From contig NZ_CP082922.1 in assembly GCF_019931675.1 (NCBI RefSeq), positions 1,054,001-1,118,000 on the forward strand: a stretch of 64,000 nt of DNA, in the 5' to 3' direction. Within the stretch, counting starts at the first letter, position 1. Each line of letters opens with the position of its first letter. This stretch comes from Nocardioides rotundus. Lineage in GTDB: Bacteria > Actinomycetota > Actinomycetes > Propionibacteriales > Nocardioidaceae. This document shows, piece by piece, positions 28,976-38,883 of the stretch. The notes beneath the pieces are model-generated. The model was not told the origin of the DNA, made no database searches, and worked only from the letters and a program-made list of their open reading frames with translations. The position numbers and the translations under genes were made by a program.

Positions 28976-29111
28976 GGCTGGTTTGGGTCGAGGCGGTCGC
29001 CGGAGCGGCTCCGGAGGATCTCGAATCCTTCGTGTGGCGGTCGAACGGGGGAGTCCGGGGTCGCAGTGATGCGGAAGCAGGGGCGGAGGCTCCGGGGTCG
29101 CCCCGATCAGC
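28976..29111. repeat. Diverged direct repeat, copy A
   Basis: About 136 bp, alignable by eye with copy B at 29571-29701. Shared blocks are TCGCCGG(A/G)GCGGCTCCG, CCTTCG(T/C)GTGG, GGGAG(T/C)CCGGG and CGCAG(T/G)GATGCG, in the same order and spacing. It includes a CCGGAG-CGG-CTCCGG hairpin. It lies after the 28571 gene and before the broken tip. An open frame across it (28951-29247) lacks coding character. Confidence 0.65.
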
Positions 29112-29276
29112 GAGGGAGGCGTGGACATCTACCGCGTCCCGATGGGCCGCAATGTCTGATACGCCGGGGGCGCGAACGCATGGGAGATGGTTGAAGTCCC
29201 GCACCGCACTATCGAGATCATCACTCGTGAAGGGACCAACGAGCTGATCACCGCCTACCCGGTCCCCTTGGGATGA
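29112..29276 (+). pseudogene. Third toxin-tip remnant, interrupted by an in-frame stop
   Basis: One frame reads EGGVDIYRVPMGRNV, then TGA at 29157-29159, then YAGGANAWEMVEVPHRTIEI and ITREGTNELITAYPVPLG, then TGA at 29274. The protein-like composition on both sides of the stop suggests a decayed toxin C-terminus. The final stop overlaps the ATG of the next gene. The ITREGTNE...TAYP ending recalls RNase-type toxin tips, but I cannot name a family. Confidence 0.5.
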
Positions 29277-29533
29277 ACATGATCAGGGCCGTCGGAACTT
29301 GCCGAATCTGTCAGAACGGAGAACTCGTGTTCTCGCGTCGTAGCGACGGCGCGATCATCGTTGAGTGCCTGGAGTGCATGACCGGTTACACCGACCCGAC
29401 GGACCTCGAAGGGAGCGACATCCTGAGACTCGATGGCGATGACTGGCAGACGGAGCCCGCTTCAACCGAGGAAGTTGTGCAGGCCGGGTTCGATGAGTTC
29501 CAGTTGTCGTCTCACGAATGCGGAGACTCGTGA
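29273..29533 (+). CDS. Small zinc-ribbon protein, putative immunity protein
   Basis: 86 residues (MNMIRAVGTCRICQNGELVF). Two CxxC pairs (CRIC and CLEC, about 20 residues apart) form a likely zinc ribbon, and the C-terminal half is acidic. The ATG overlaps the stop of the broken toxin tip (ATGA), which is the arrangement of the other two tip-immunity pairs in this island. The immunity role is inferred from position only. It ends HECGDS and is followed by repeat copy B. Confidence 0.6.
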   Translation: MNMIRAVGTCRICQNGELVFSRRSDGAIIVECLECMTGYTDPTDLEGSDILRLDGDDWQTEPASTEEVVQAGFDEFQLSSHECGDS

Positions 29534-29570
29534 GGGTGAACCGCCCCGGCGAGTCCAGGGGGCCGGTTTG

Positions 29571-29701
29571 TTGGCTGAGAAGGGTCGCCGGGGCGGCTCC
29601 GAGGTAGTCCCGTAAGCCTTCGCGTGGGCGCCCGAACAGAGGGGAGCCCGGGACCGCAGGGATGCGAAAGTACGGGCGCCCCCCGGGTCGCTCCGGTCAG
29701 C
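29571..29701. repeat. Diverged direct repeat, copy B
   Basis: Second copy of the element at 28976-29111. Its right end meets the stop codon of the convergent htrA-like gene (29697-29699), so it marks the right border of the accessory island. It may act as a terminator or as a recombination site between cassettes. Confidence 0.65.
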
Positions 29702-30956
29702 TGGCCGTCGTACCCGCGTCCGAGCCGAGGGTGACGTTGGCGGTCTGCTCCTGGCCATCGCGGGTGTAGGTGACGGTCACCTTGGTGTCGGGGCGGTAGG
29801 AGCGGATGATCGCGATCAGCGCCTCGGAGTCGGCGATCTGCCGGTCGTCGACCGCGGTGATGACGTCCCCGGCCCGCAGGCCCGCCTCGGCGGCGGCGGA
29901 GCCGTCGCTGACCGAGCGGAGCTGGGCGCCCTCCGGCGCCTCGGTCGCCTGCTCCTGGCCGGGCTGGCCCGGCATCATCATCCCGCCCTCCGGGGCCTGG
30001 CCGCCGACGGTGACACCCAGCCGGGCATGCGTCGGGGTCTCACCGGCGACGATCTGGTCCACGATCGGCATCACCTCGTCGATCGGGATGGCGAAGCCGA
30101 GCCCGATCGAGCCGGCCTGCCCGGTCATGTTCGAGGTGGACCGGATCGAGGAGTTGATCCCGATCACCCGGCCCTGACCGTCAACCAGCGGACCGCCGGA
30201 GTTGCCCGGGTTGATCGCCGCGTCGGTCTGCACCGCGGGGTAAGCGGTCACGTTGCCCTGGGCGTCCGAGCCCACGCTCACCGGCCGGTCCAGCGCGCTG
30301 ACGATGCCGCTGGTGACCGTGGCGTCCAGTCCGTACGGCGACCCCACGGCGACCACGGGCTGGCCCACCTTGAGCCCGGCGGACTTGCCGATGTCGGCCG
30401 GCGTCAGCCCGGACACGCCCTCGGCCTGGATCACGGCGACATCGGTGAGCGGGTCGGTGCCCACCACGGTCGCGTCGGCGTGGCTGCCGTCGTTGAAGGA
30501 GACCCGGATCGAGCCGCCGTCGGCTCCGGAGATGACGTGGTTGTTGGTGAGGATCCGGCCGTCCTCGCTCAAGATGATGCCGGAGCCGGACCCGGTGCCC
30601 TGCGACCCCGAGACGTCGATCCGGACCACCGACGGCAGCACCTCCGCGGCCACCGCCTCGATGTTCAGGCTTGACGGGGTCGCCCCGGCGCCGGTGGCCG
30701 ACTCGTCGGAAGCCACCGACGCCGGGGTCCCCTGGGCACTCGAGCTGCTCACACCGGCCGAGGAGCCTCGGCCGTCCGAGTGCCAGCTGTCCCAGGCCGC
30801 GGCTCCCGCCACACCCGCTCCTCCGCCGGCCAGCAGGGAGATCGCCAGCACGCCGGCGAGGGCGGCTCGGCCTCGCGGCTGCTTGCGGGGCGACTCCGGC
30901 TCGGGACGGCCGTAGGGGAGCTCGTGCGTGGTCTCGGGGCCTGCGTACTGGGACAT
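29697..30956 (-). CDS. HtrA/DegP-type serine protease with PDZ domain
   Basis: 419 residues. A Pro/Arg-rich cytoplasmic N-terminus precedes one membrane helix at about 33-53 (LAGVLAISLLAGGGAGVAGA). The trypsin-like domain has an intact triad: His140 (TNNHVISGADG), Asp172 (LTDVAVIQAE) and Ser253 (INPGNSGGPLVDG). The PDZ domain spans about 300-395 (LRAGDVITAVDDRQIADSEA). It is membrane-anchored with the protease outside, for envelope protein quality control. It is convergent with the toxin island. Ser-rich linker at about 62-97. Confidence 0.93.
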   Translation of the reverse strand: MSQYAGPETTHELPYGRPEPESPRKQPRGRAALAGVLAISLLAGGGAGVAGAAAWDSWHSDGRGSSAGVSSSSAQGTPASVASDESATGAGATPSSLNIEAVAAEVLPSVVRIDVSGSQGTGSGSGIILSEDGRILTNNHVISGADGGSIRVSFNDGSHADATVVGTDPLTDVAVIQAEGVSGLTPADIGKSAGLKVGQPVVAVGSPYGLDATVTSGIVSALDRPVSVGSDAQGNVTAYPAVQTDAAINPGNSGGPLVDGQGRVIGINSSIRSTSNMTGQAGSIGLGFAIPIDEVMPIVDQIVAGETPTHARLGVTVGGQAPEGGMMMPGQPGQEQATEAPEGAQLRSVSDGSAAAEAGLRAGDVITAVDDRQIADSEALIAIIRSYRPDTKVTVTYTRDGQEQTANVTLGSDAGTTAS

Positions 30957-31031
30957 GTCTCCACTGTGGCGACCGACCCTGAAACCACGCTGAGACCCGG
31001 CTGGGGATCGCTGAAGAGTCCGGGACCAGCC

Positions 31032-31643
31032 TCAGACGGGCAGGCCGCGGGCGCGCAGGTCGCCCCGCAGGTGCCCGGTGTCGGTGAACCGGATCGCGTC
31101 CATCCCCGCCGCGGCGGCCGCCTCGACGTTGGCGGGGGAGTCGTCGACGAAGACGCACTCGGTCAGCGGCCGCCCGCCCCGCCGCGCCAGGATCTCGAAG
31201 ATCGCCGGGTCCGGCTTGGCCACCCGCTCCTCCCCGGAGACCACGATGTCGTCGAAGAGCTCGAGGAAGTCGAAGCGCTCCCGCGCGTGCGGGAACGTCT
31301 CCGCGGCCCAGTTGGTCAGCGCGACGAGGGGTACGCCGGCCCCGTGCAGGTCGCGCAGCACCCTCACCGTGTCCTCCACCTCACCGGTGATGGAGGCGGC
31401 GAAGTTCGGGCCGTAAGCGGCCACGTGCTCCGCCCAGTGCGGATGACTGCGCGCCACCTCCGCCACGCCGTCGGCGAAGGTCCGCCCCGCGTCCTGCGCG
31501 GCGTTCCACGCGGCGAAGTCGAAGTCCTCGGCAGCCAGCAACCGCGCAGCCTCCGCGTCCCCGACACCCGCCGCGAGGGCGGGGCGGGGATCCCAGCGGA
31601 TCAGCACGTTGCCCAGGTCGAAGACCACCGTCGGGTAGGTCAT
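31032..31643 (-). CDS. HAD-superfamily phosphatase (YihX-like)
   Basis: 203 residues from the ATG that gives MTYPTVVFDLGNVLIRWDP. Asp9 in FDLGN is the nucleophile, a D-x-G-N variant of the usual DxD as in E. coli YihX sugar phosphatase. FVDDSPANVEAAAAAGMDAI is the C-terminal metal motif. The cap domain is alpha-helical. The substrate is not determinable. It starts 11 nt downstream of gltA on the same strand, so it is probably co-transcribed. Confidence 0.85.
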   Translation of the reverse strand: MTYPTVVFDLGNVLIRWDPRPALAAGVGDAEAARLLAAEDFDFAAWNAAQDAGRTFADGVAEVARSHPHWAEHVAAYGPNFAASITGEVEDTVRVLRDLHGAGVPLVALTNWAAETFPHARERFDFLELFDDIVVSGEERVAKPDPAIFEILARRGGRPLTECVFVDDSPANVEAAAAAGMDAIRFTDTGHLRGDLRARGLPV

Positions 31644-31654
31644 CGACGGGCCGG

Positions 31655-32956
<1,302 letters not shown>

Positions 32957-33038
32957 GATCGGCTCCTCTTGTTGTACACGTCAGGGGGGTGCTCCCAACC
33001 TAGTCGCGGCTGGTACGGCGGACCAACCGGGGCGGCGA

Positions 33039-33068
33039 TTGGCCGCCGTACCCCTGCGACGGTAGAGT
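33039..33068 (+). promoter_or_regulatory. Promoter of rplM-rpsI (TTGGCC-N18-TAGAGT)
   Basis: -35-like TTGGCC at 33039-33044 and -10 TAGAGT at 33063-33068. Transcription would start near 33075, giving a leader of about 170 nt before the rplM GTG. Confidence 0.55.
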
Positions 33069-33243
33069 TCCCCCTTGCGACTCCTGCCGCGCCCTCCGCG
33101 TGTGCCCGGATGCCTGTCCGGTGCCGAGGGTGCAGACCCGGACCGCTCCCGCGCGGAGCCGGGCAGTGTTCGTCAGAAGTCGCAGCACCACCACCCGGCA
33201 GGGGCCTCCTGCCCGGGCCCGACGAACGAGACAAGGCAGAACT

Positions 33244-33687
33244 GTGCGCACGTACAGCCCCAAGCCCGCTGACATCCAGCGCGAGTGGCACGTCATCGAC
33301 GCCACCGACGTGGTCCTCGGCCGCCTTGCGGTCCAGACCGCCAACCTCCTGCGCGGCAAGCACAAGCCGATCTTCGCCCCGCACGTCGACACCGGTGACT
33401 TCGTCATCGTCGTCAACGCGGAGAAGGTCGCGCTGTCCGGCCACAAGGCCACCGACAAGCTGGCCTACCGGCACTCCGGCTACCCGGGCGGCCTCTCGGC
33501 CACCCCGGTCGGCGAGCTGCTGGACAAGGACGCTCGCAAGGTCATCGAGAAGGCCGTCTGGGGGATGCTCCCGAAGAACAAGCTCGGCCGGCAGATGCTG
33601 AAGAAGCTCAAGGTCTACTCCGGCCCCGAGCACCCGCACCAGGCCCAGCAGGCCACGCCGTTCGAGATCACCCAGGTCTCCCAGTAA
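33244..33687 (+). CDS. rplM: 50S ribosomal protein L13 (uL13)
   Basis: 147 residues from GTG 33244 ([20 protein letters not shown]). Conserved segments are [18 protein letters not shown] and [20 protein letters not shown]. It is an early-assembly 50S protein. The open frame runs back to 33100, but those codons lack ribosomal homology. It forms an operon with rpsI, 21 nt downstream. In many actinobacteria this pair lies right after truA; here it is about 12 kb away from truA. Confidence 0.97.
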   Translation: MRTYSPKPADIQREWHVIDATDVVLGRLAVQTANLLRGKHKPIFAPHVDTGDFVIVVNAEKVALSGHKATDKLAYRHSGYPGGLSATPVGELLDKDARKVIEKAVWGMLPKNKLGRQMLKKLKVYSGPEHPHQAQQATPFEITQVSQ

Positions 33688-33708
33688 AGCGATCGAGGAA
33701 CCAGACAC

Positions 33709-34206
33709 ATGACTGAGAACACCGGTACCGAGGTCGAGGAGACCTTCGAGGTCAACGAGGAGGGCGTCGCCTACTCCTCCGAGTCCGCCCCCGCCGCGGA
33801 GTCCCGCGTCGCCAACGTCGCCCCCGCGTCGGCCACCGGCCGCCGCAAGGAGGCCGTCGCCCGCGTCCGCATCGTGCCCGGCACGGGCGCCTGGCGGGTC
33901 AACGGCCGCACGCTGGACTCCTACTTCCCGAACAAGCTGCACCAGCAGGTCGTCAACGAGCCGTTCGTCACCACCGGGATGGAGGGCCGCTTCGACGTGG
34001 TCGCCCGGATCGACGGCGGCGGCATCACCGGCCAGGCCGGCGCGCTGCGCCTGGGCGTCGCCCGCGCGCTGAACGCGGTCGACACCGAGGCCAACCGTGC
34101 CTCGCTGAAGAAGGCCGGGCTGCTCACCCGCGACTCGCGCGCGATCGAGCGCAAGAAGGCCGGTCTGAAGAAGGCCCGCAAGGCGCCGCAGTTCAGCAAG
34201 CGCTGA
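33709..34206 (+). CDS. rpsI: 30S ribosomal protein S9 (uS9)
   Basis: 165 residues. The first ~40 residues are acidic and Ser/Ala rich. The core begins [19 protein letters not shown] and ends [13 protein letters not shown], whose terminal Lys-Arg reaches the P-site tRNA in known ribosomes. CGAGGAACCAG precedes the ATG. glmM starts 23 nt downstream. Confidence 0.97.
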   Translation: MTENTGTEVEETFEVNEEGVAYSSESAPAAESRVANVAPASATGRRKEAVARVRIVPGTGAWRVNGRTLDSYFPNKLHQQVVNEPFVTTGMEGRFDVVARIDGGGITGQAGALRLGVARALNAVDTEANRASLKKAGLLTRDSRAIERKKAGLKKARKAPQFSKR

Positions 34207-34229
34207 CCCGCGGGACTCGCGAGCCTCCT

Positions 34230-35579
34230 GTGGCGGAGCGACTCTTCGGCACGGACGGGGTCCGGGGCCTGGCGAACGGCCTGCTGACGGCCGAGCTGGC
34301 CCTGGACCTCTCCGTGGCCGCTGCCCACGTCCTGGTGGAGCGCGGCGACTTCGAGCGACCCCGACCGCTGGCGGTGGTCGGTCGCGACACCCGCGTCTCG
34401 GGGCACTTCCTCGAGGCGGCGGTCGTGGCCGGCCTCGCCTCGGCCGGGGTCGACGTACTCCTGCTCGGGGTGCTGCCCACCCCCGGCGTCGCGCACCTGA
34501 CCAGCGCGCTCGGCGCCGACCTCGGCGTCGTGCTGTCCGCCTCGCACAACCCGATGCCCGACAACGGGATCAAGTTCCTCTCCCGCGGCGGGCACAAGCT
34601 CGACGACGCGCTGGAGCGCTCCATCGAGGCCCGGATGGGGGAGGCGTGGCAGCGGCCCGTCGGCGGCGACGTCGGCCGGGTCTCGACGTACCCCTCCGCC
34701 GTCGAGGAGTACGCCGCCCACCTCATCGCCACCACCACCAAGCCGCTGGCCGGCCTGCGCGTGGTGCTGGACTGCGCCGAGGGGGCGGCCTTCGAGGTTG
34801 GCCCCCGGGCGCTCGCCGGGGCCGGGGCCGAGGTGATCGCGATCCACTCCTCGCCCGACGGGCTCAACATCAACCTGGGCTGCGGGTCCACGCACCTGGA
34901 GCCCCTCCAGGCCGCCGTCCGCGAGCACGGCGCCGACGTGGGCTTCGCCGTCGACGGGGACGCCGACCGCTGCCTGGCCGTGGACGCCGACGGCAACGTC
35001 GTCGACGGCGACCAGATCCTCGCGATCCTCGCCCTCGCGCTGCGCGAGCGCGGCCAGCTCGCCTCGGACACCGTCGTGGTCACCGTGATGAGCAACCAGG
35101 GCTTCGCCGCGGCGATGGCCGAGGCGGGCGTGACGGTGGAGCGGACCGCCGTGGGCGACCGCTACGTCCTGGAGGAGATGCGCCGCTCCGGCTTCGCCCT
35201 CGGCGGCGAGCAGTCCGGGCACGTGATCATGAGCGACTACGCCACCACCGGCGACGGGCTGCTCACCGCGCTCCAGGTGCTGGAGCGCATGGCCGTCACC
35301 GGCTCCTCGATGGCCGACCTCGCCGCGGTGATGACCCGGCTCCCGCAGGTGCTGGTCAACGTCACCGGTGTCGACCGGACCCGGGTCGGCTCCGACGCCG
35401 ACCTGGCCGCCGCCGTCGCGCGGGAGGAGGCCGAGCTCGGCACCACCGGCCGGGTGCTCCTGCGCCCCTCGGGCACCGAGCCGGTCGTCCGGGTGATGGT
35501 CGAGGCCCCCACCCCCGACCGTGCCGCCGCCGTCGCCGACCGGCTCGCCGGGGTCGTCCGGGAGCGGCTGGCCCTCTGA
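34230..35579 (+). CDS. glmM: Phosphoglucosamine mutase
   Basis: 449 residues from GTG 34230. Converts glucosamine-6-phosphate to glucosamine-1-phosphate for UDP-GlcNAc synthesis. Active-site phosphoserine Ser105 lies in [14 protein letters not shown]. The metal loop DGDADRC is at about 242-248, and the C-terminal phosphate loop reads [15 protein letters not shown]. It is downstream of rpsI and close to glmS, the preceding step of the pathway. Confidence 0.97.
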   Translation: MAERLFGTDGVRGLANGLLTAELALDLSVAAAHVLVERGDFERPRPLAVVGRDTRVSGHFLEAAVVAGLASAGVDVLLLGVLPTPGVAHLTSALGADLGVVLSASHNPMPDNGIKFLSRGGHKLDDALERSIEARMGEAWQRPVGGDVGRVSTYPSAVEEYAAHLIATTTKPLAGLRVVLDCAEGAAFEVGPRALAGAGAEVIAIHSSPDGLNINLGCGSTHLEPLQAAVREHGADVGFAVDGDADRCLAVDADGNVVDGDQILAILALALRERGQLASDTVVVTVMSNQGFAAAMAEAGVTVERTAVGDRYVLEEMRRSGFALGGEQSGHVIMSDYATTGDGLLTALQVLERMAVTGSSMADLAAVMTRLPQVLVNVTGVDRTRVGSDADLAAAVAREEAELGTTGRVLLRPSGTEPVVRVMVEAPTPDRAAAVADRLAGVVRERLAL

Positions 35580-35634
35580 GGCGCGCCGGGCCGGCGGGCT
35601 CTTCTGCGGTCTCTACCTCCCATCAGGGGAGGGG

Positions 35635-36594
35635 CTAGATCTTCCGGAGCCGGACGTAGCGGACCGAGTGGTCGCGGTCCTTGCGCAGCACCAGGGTCGC
35701 CCGCTGCCGGGTGGGGGCGATGTTGTCCACCAGGTTCGGGCCGTTGATGCTGTCCCAGATCTCGGTGGCCGTGGCGACCGCCTCGTCGTGGGTGAGCGCG
35801 GCATAGCGGGAGAAGTACGACGCCGGGTCGCGGAAGGCGGTCTCGCGCAGCCGCAGGAAGCGGTTGACGTACCACTCGCGGATGTCGGCGGCCCGGGCGT
35901 CGACGTACACCGAGAAGTCGAACAGGTCGCTCAGCGCCAGCCCGGTCCGGCCGTCCTCGCGCGTCCGCGGCGGCTGGAGCACGTTGAGGCCCTCCAGGAT
36001 GAGGATGTCGGGCCGGCTGATCACGATCTTCTCGTCGGGGACGACGTCGTAGACGAGATGGGAGTACGTCGGCGCCTCGACCTCGTCCTTGCCGGACTTG
36101 ATGTCCATGACGAACCGCAGCAGCGCCCGGCGGTCGTAGGACTCCGGGAATCCCTTGCGGTGCAGGATCCCGCGCCGCTCCAGCTCGGCGTTGGGGTGGA
36201 GGAAGCCGTCGGTGGTCACCAGCGCCACGTTCGGGTGCTCGGGCCAGTGCGCCAGCATCTGCTGCAGCACGCGCGCGGTGGTCGACTTCCCGACCGCGAC
36301 CGACCCGGCGAGGCCGATCACGAACGGGGTCCGGGGCGGGTGCGGGCGGGCGAGGAACTCCTCCTGCGCGCGGTGCAGGTGCGAGTTCGCCCCGACGTAC
36401 AGGCTGAGCAGCCGGGAGAGCGGCAGGTAGACCTGCTGCACCTCCGCGAGGTCCAGCTCGTCGCCCAGGCCGCGCAGCGCGGCGATCTCGGCGGGGGAGA
36501 GGGGCGACTCCATCTGGGGCGCCAGGGCCGCCCAGTCGTCGCGCTCGAGCTCGACGTACGGCGACGTCTCGGCCGGCGCCCCGGAGTGCGACAT
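35635..36594 (-). CDS. coaA: Pantothenate kinase type I
   Basis: 319 residues. Phosphorylates pantothenate, the first step of CoA synthesis. The P-loop [15 protein letters not shown] is at about 94-108, and [14 protein letters not shown] and [12 protein letters not shown] are typical of CoaA. The start [20 protein letters not shown] at 36594 matches the mycobacterial CoaA N-terminus; an in-frame ATG at 36603 would add three residues. The frame stays open antisense through several kb, but that is only GC-rich shadow. It is divergent from glmS. Confidence 0.96.
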   Translation of the reverse strand: MSHSGAPAETSPYVELERDDWAALAPQMESPLSPAEIAALRGLGDELDLAEVQQVYLPLSRLLSLYVGANSHLHRAQEEFLARPHPPRTPFVIGLAGSVAVGKSTTARVLQQMLAHWPEHPNVALVTTDGFLHPNAELERRGILHRKGFPESYDRRALLRFVMDIKSGKDEVEAPTYSHLVYDVVPDEKIVISRPDILILEGLNVLQPPRTREDGRTGLALSDLFDFSVYVDARAADIREWYVNRFLRLRETAFRDPASYFSRYAALTHDEAVATATEIWDSINGPNLVDNIAPTRQRATLVLRKDRDHSVRYVRLRKI

Positions 36595-36647
36595 GCGCGG
36601 CATTCTTGCAGCACCCGGGAATGCCGGTCCGGCAGACCCCTCGCCCC

Positions 36648-36653
36648 TAGACT
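36648..36653 (+). promoter_or_regulatory. -10 box TAGACT, leaderless start of glmS
   Basis: TAGACT ends 7 nt before the glmS ATG. There is no room for a glmS ribozyme or a Shine-Dalgarno. Confidence 0.65.
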
Positions 36654-36660
36654 GGCGCCC

Positions 36661-38505
36661 ATGTGCGGAATCGTGGGGTACGTCGGTGACCAGCAGGCCC
36701 AGGGCGTCGTCGTGGAGGGCCTGCGGCGGCTGGAGTACCGCGGATACGACTCCGCCGGGGTGGCGCTCGTGGCGGACGGGCAGATCGCCGCCGACAAGCG
36801 CGCCGGCAAGCTGGCCAACCTGGAGAAGGCGATCGCCGAGGACACCCTCCCGGAGGCCACGACCGGCATCGGGCACACCCGCTGGGCCACCCACGGCGCG
36901 CCCAACGACACCAACGCCCACCCGCACATCGGCGCCGCCGGCCGCGTGGCCGTCGTGCACAACGGGATCATCGAGAACTTCGCGCCGCTGCGCGCCGAGC
37001 TGGAGGCCGAGGGCGTCGAGCTGCGCTCGGAGACCGACACCGAGATCGCCGCGCAGCTGCTCGAGCGCGCGGTGCTGGCCGGCGCCGACCTCACCACCGC
37101 GATGCAGCAGGTGTGCCAGCGGCTCGAGGGCGCCTTCACCCTGGTCGCCGTGGACGCCGAGGACCCCGAGCGGGTCGTGGCCGCCCGCCGCAACTCGCCG
37201 CTGGTCGTCGGCCTGGGCGAGGGGGAGAACTTCCTCGGCTCCGACGTTGCCGCCTTCATCGAGCACACCCGCGACGCTCTGGAGTTGGGCCAGGACCAGG
37301 TCGTCACGATGACCCGCGACGCCGTCGTGGTCACGGGCTTCGACGGCAGCCCCAGCGAGGGGACGCCGTACCACGTCGACTGGGACCTCTCCGCCGCGGA
37401 GAAGGACGGCTACGACTGGTTCATGCGCAAGGAGATCTTCGAGCAGCCGCGCGCGGTCGCCGACGCGCTGCTTGGCCGGCACGACGAGAACGGCCGGCTG
37501 CAGCTCGACGAGGTGCGGCTCTCGGAGGATGAGCTGCGCAACGTCGACAAGATCATCATCGTCGGCTGCGGCACCGCCAACTACGCCGGCCTGGTCGCGA
37601 AGTACGCCATCGAGCACTGGACCCGGATCCCCTGCGAGGTCGAGCTCGCGCACGAGTTCCGCTACCGCGACCCGATCCTGACGCGCGACACCCTGGTCGT
37701 GGCGATCAGCCAGTCCGGCGAGACCGCCGACACCCTGATGGCGATCCGGCACGCCCGCGAGCAGGGCGCCCGGGTCCTGGCCATCTGCAACACCAACGGC
37801 TCCACCATCCCGCGCGAGTCCGACGCGGTGATCTACACCCACGCCGGCCCGGAGATCGGGGTGGCCTCGACCAAGGGGTTCCTCACCCAGCTGATCGCCT
37901 GCTACCTCCTCGGGCTCTACCTCGCGCAGGTGCGGGGCACCAAGTTCGGCGACGAGATCGCCGCCGTGGTGCGCGAGCTGGAGCAGATGCCCGAGCACGT
38001 GCAGGCGATGCTGGACAAGGCCGAGGAGATCTACGCCCTCGCCGCCGAGCACGCGAAGACCCGGGCCGTGCTGTTCCTCGGCCGGCACGCGGGCTTCCCG
38101 ATCGCGCTCGAGGGCGCGCTGAAGCTCAAGGAGCTGGCCTACATCCACGCCGAAGGCTTCGCCGCCGGCGAGCTCAAGCACGGCCCGATCGCGCTGATCG
38201 AGCCCGGGCTGCCCGTCTTCTGCGTCGTCCCGCCCCGCGGGCGCGACCACCTGCACGAGAAGATGACCAGCGCGATCCAGGAGATCCGGGCGCGCGGGGC
38301 GCACACGATCGCGCTCGCCGAGGAGGGCGACGACGCGGCGCGCCCCTACGCCGACCGGCTGATCGAGCTGCCGAAGGTCTCCACCCTGCTGCAGCCCGTC
38401 GTGGCCGTCGTACCCCTCCAGCTGTTCGCCTGCGAGCTCGCGACCGTGATGGGCCACGACGTGGACCAGCCGCGGAACCTGGCCAAGTCCGTCACGGTGG
38501 AGTGA
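36661..38505 (+). CDS. glmS: Glutamine-fructose-6-phosphate aminotransferase (isomerising)
   Basis: 614 residues. Makes glucosamine-6-phosphate from fructose-6-phosphate and glutamine. Cys2 of [10 protein letters not shown] is the amidotransferase nucleophile. Residues 1-220 are the glutaminase domain ([13 protein letters not shown]). Two SIS domains follow, with [20 protein letters not shown] and [20 protein letters not shown]. The C-terminus [13 protein letters not shown] is standard. It starts the glmS-acpS cluster. Confidence 0.98.
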   Translation: MCGIVGYVGDQQAQGVVVEGLRRLEYRGYDSAGVALVADGQIAADKRAGKLANLEKAIAEDTLPEATTGIGHTRWATHGAPNDTNAHPHIGAAGRVAVVHNGIIENFAPLRAELEAEGVELRSETDTEIAAQLLERAVLAGADLTTAMQQVCQRLEGAFTLVAVDAEDPERVVAARRNSPLVVGLGEGENFLGSDVAAFIEHTRDALELGQDQVVTMTRDAVVVTGFDGSPSEGTPYHVDWDLSAAEKDGYDWFMRKEIFEQPRAVADALLGRHDENGRLQLDEVRLSEDELRNVDKIIIVGCGTANYAGLVAKYAIEHWTRIPCEVELAHEFRYRDPILTRDTLVVAISQSGETADTLMAIRHAREQGARVLAICNTNGSTIPRESDAVIYTHAGPEIGVASTKGFLTQLIACYLLGLYLAQVRGTKFGDEIAAVVRELEQMPEHVQAMLDKAEEIYALAAEHAKTRAVLFLGRHAGFPIALEGALKLKELAYIHAEGFAAGELKHGPIALIEPGLPVFCVVPPRGRDHLHEKMTSAIQEIRARGAHTIALAEEGDDAARPYADRLIELPKVSTLLQPVVAVVPLQLFACELATVMGHDVDQPRNLAKSVTVE

Positions 38506-38508
38506 GCC

Positions 38509-38862
38509 GTGCCGGTGGTGGGCGTCGGCATCGACGTGGTCGACATCGAGCGCTTCGGAGAGTCGCTGGAGCGTACGCCGGGCCTGGGGGACCGGCTCTT
38601 CACCGCCGCCGAGGCCCGGCTGAGACTGGCGTCCCTGGCGGCACGGTTCGCGGCGAAGGAGGCCCTGGCCAAGGCCCTGGGCGCGCCCGCCGGGCTGGCC
38701 TGGCACGACGCGCAGATCGTCTCGGAGGAGAGCGGCCGGCCGCGCTTCGAGCTGCGGGGGACCGTCCGGGCCAGCGCCGATGCTCAGGGGGTGCGGCACG
38801 TGCACGTCTCGCTGTCCCACGACGCCGGCATCGCGTCCGCGGTCGTGGTCCTGGAGTCCTGA
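38509..38862 (+). CDS. acpS: Holo-[acyl-carrier-protein] synthase
   Basis: 117 residues from GTG 38509, 3 nt after glmS. Transfers phosphopantetheine from CoA to acyl-carrier proteins. The metal-binding Asp is in [12 protein letters not shown], and the Glu in [30 protein letters not shown] is the C-terminal motif. The pairing with coaA nearby is functionally consistent. Confidence 0.95.
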   Translation: MPVVGVGIDVVDIERFGESLERTPGLGDRLFTAAEARLRLASLAARFAAKEALAKALGAPAGLAWHDAQIVSEESGRPRFELRGTVRASADAQGVRHVHVSLSHDAGIASAVVVLES

Positions 38863-38870
38863 GCCGGCGC

Positions 38871-38876
38871 TAGCCT
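38871..38876 (+). promoter_or_regulatory. -10 box TAGCCT, leaderless start of nnr
   Basis: TAGCCT ends 7 nt before the ATG at 38884 and lies in the 21-nt gap behind acpS. Confidence 0.6.
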
Positions 38877-38883
38877 GACGCTC

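Noticed and set aside
28951..29247. A 98-codon frame (MNPCKSSRRL...) after the 28571 gene
   Set aside because: It runs across repeat copy A and is out of frame with the toxin remnant; composition is not protein-like.
36601..36660. glmS ribozyme
   Set aside because: The gene appears leaderless and the divergent gap is under 70 bp.
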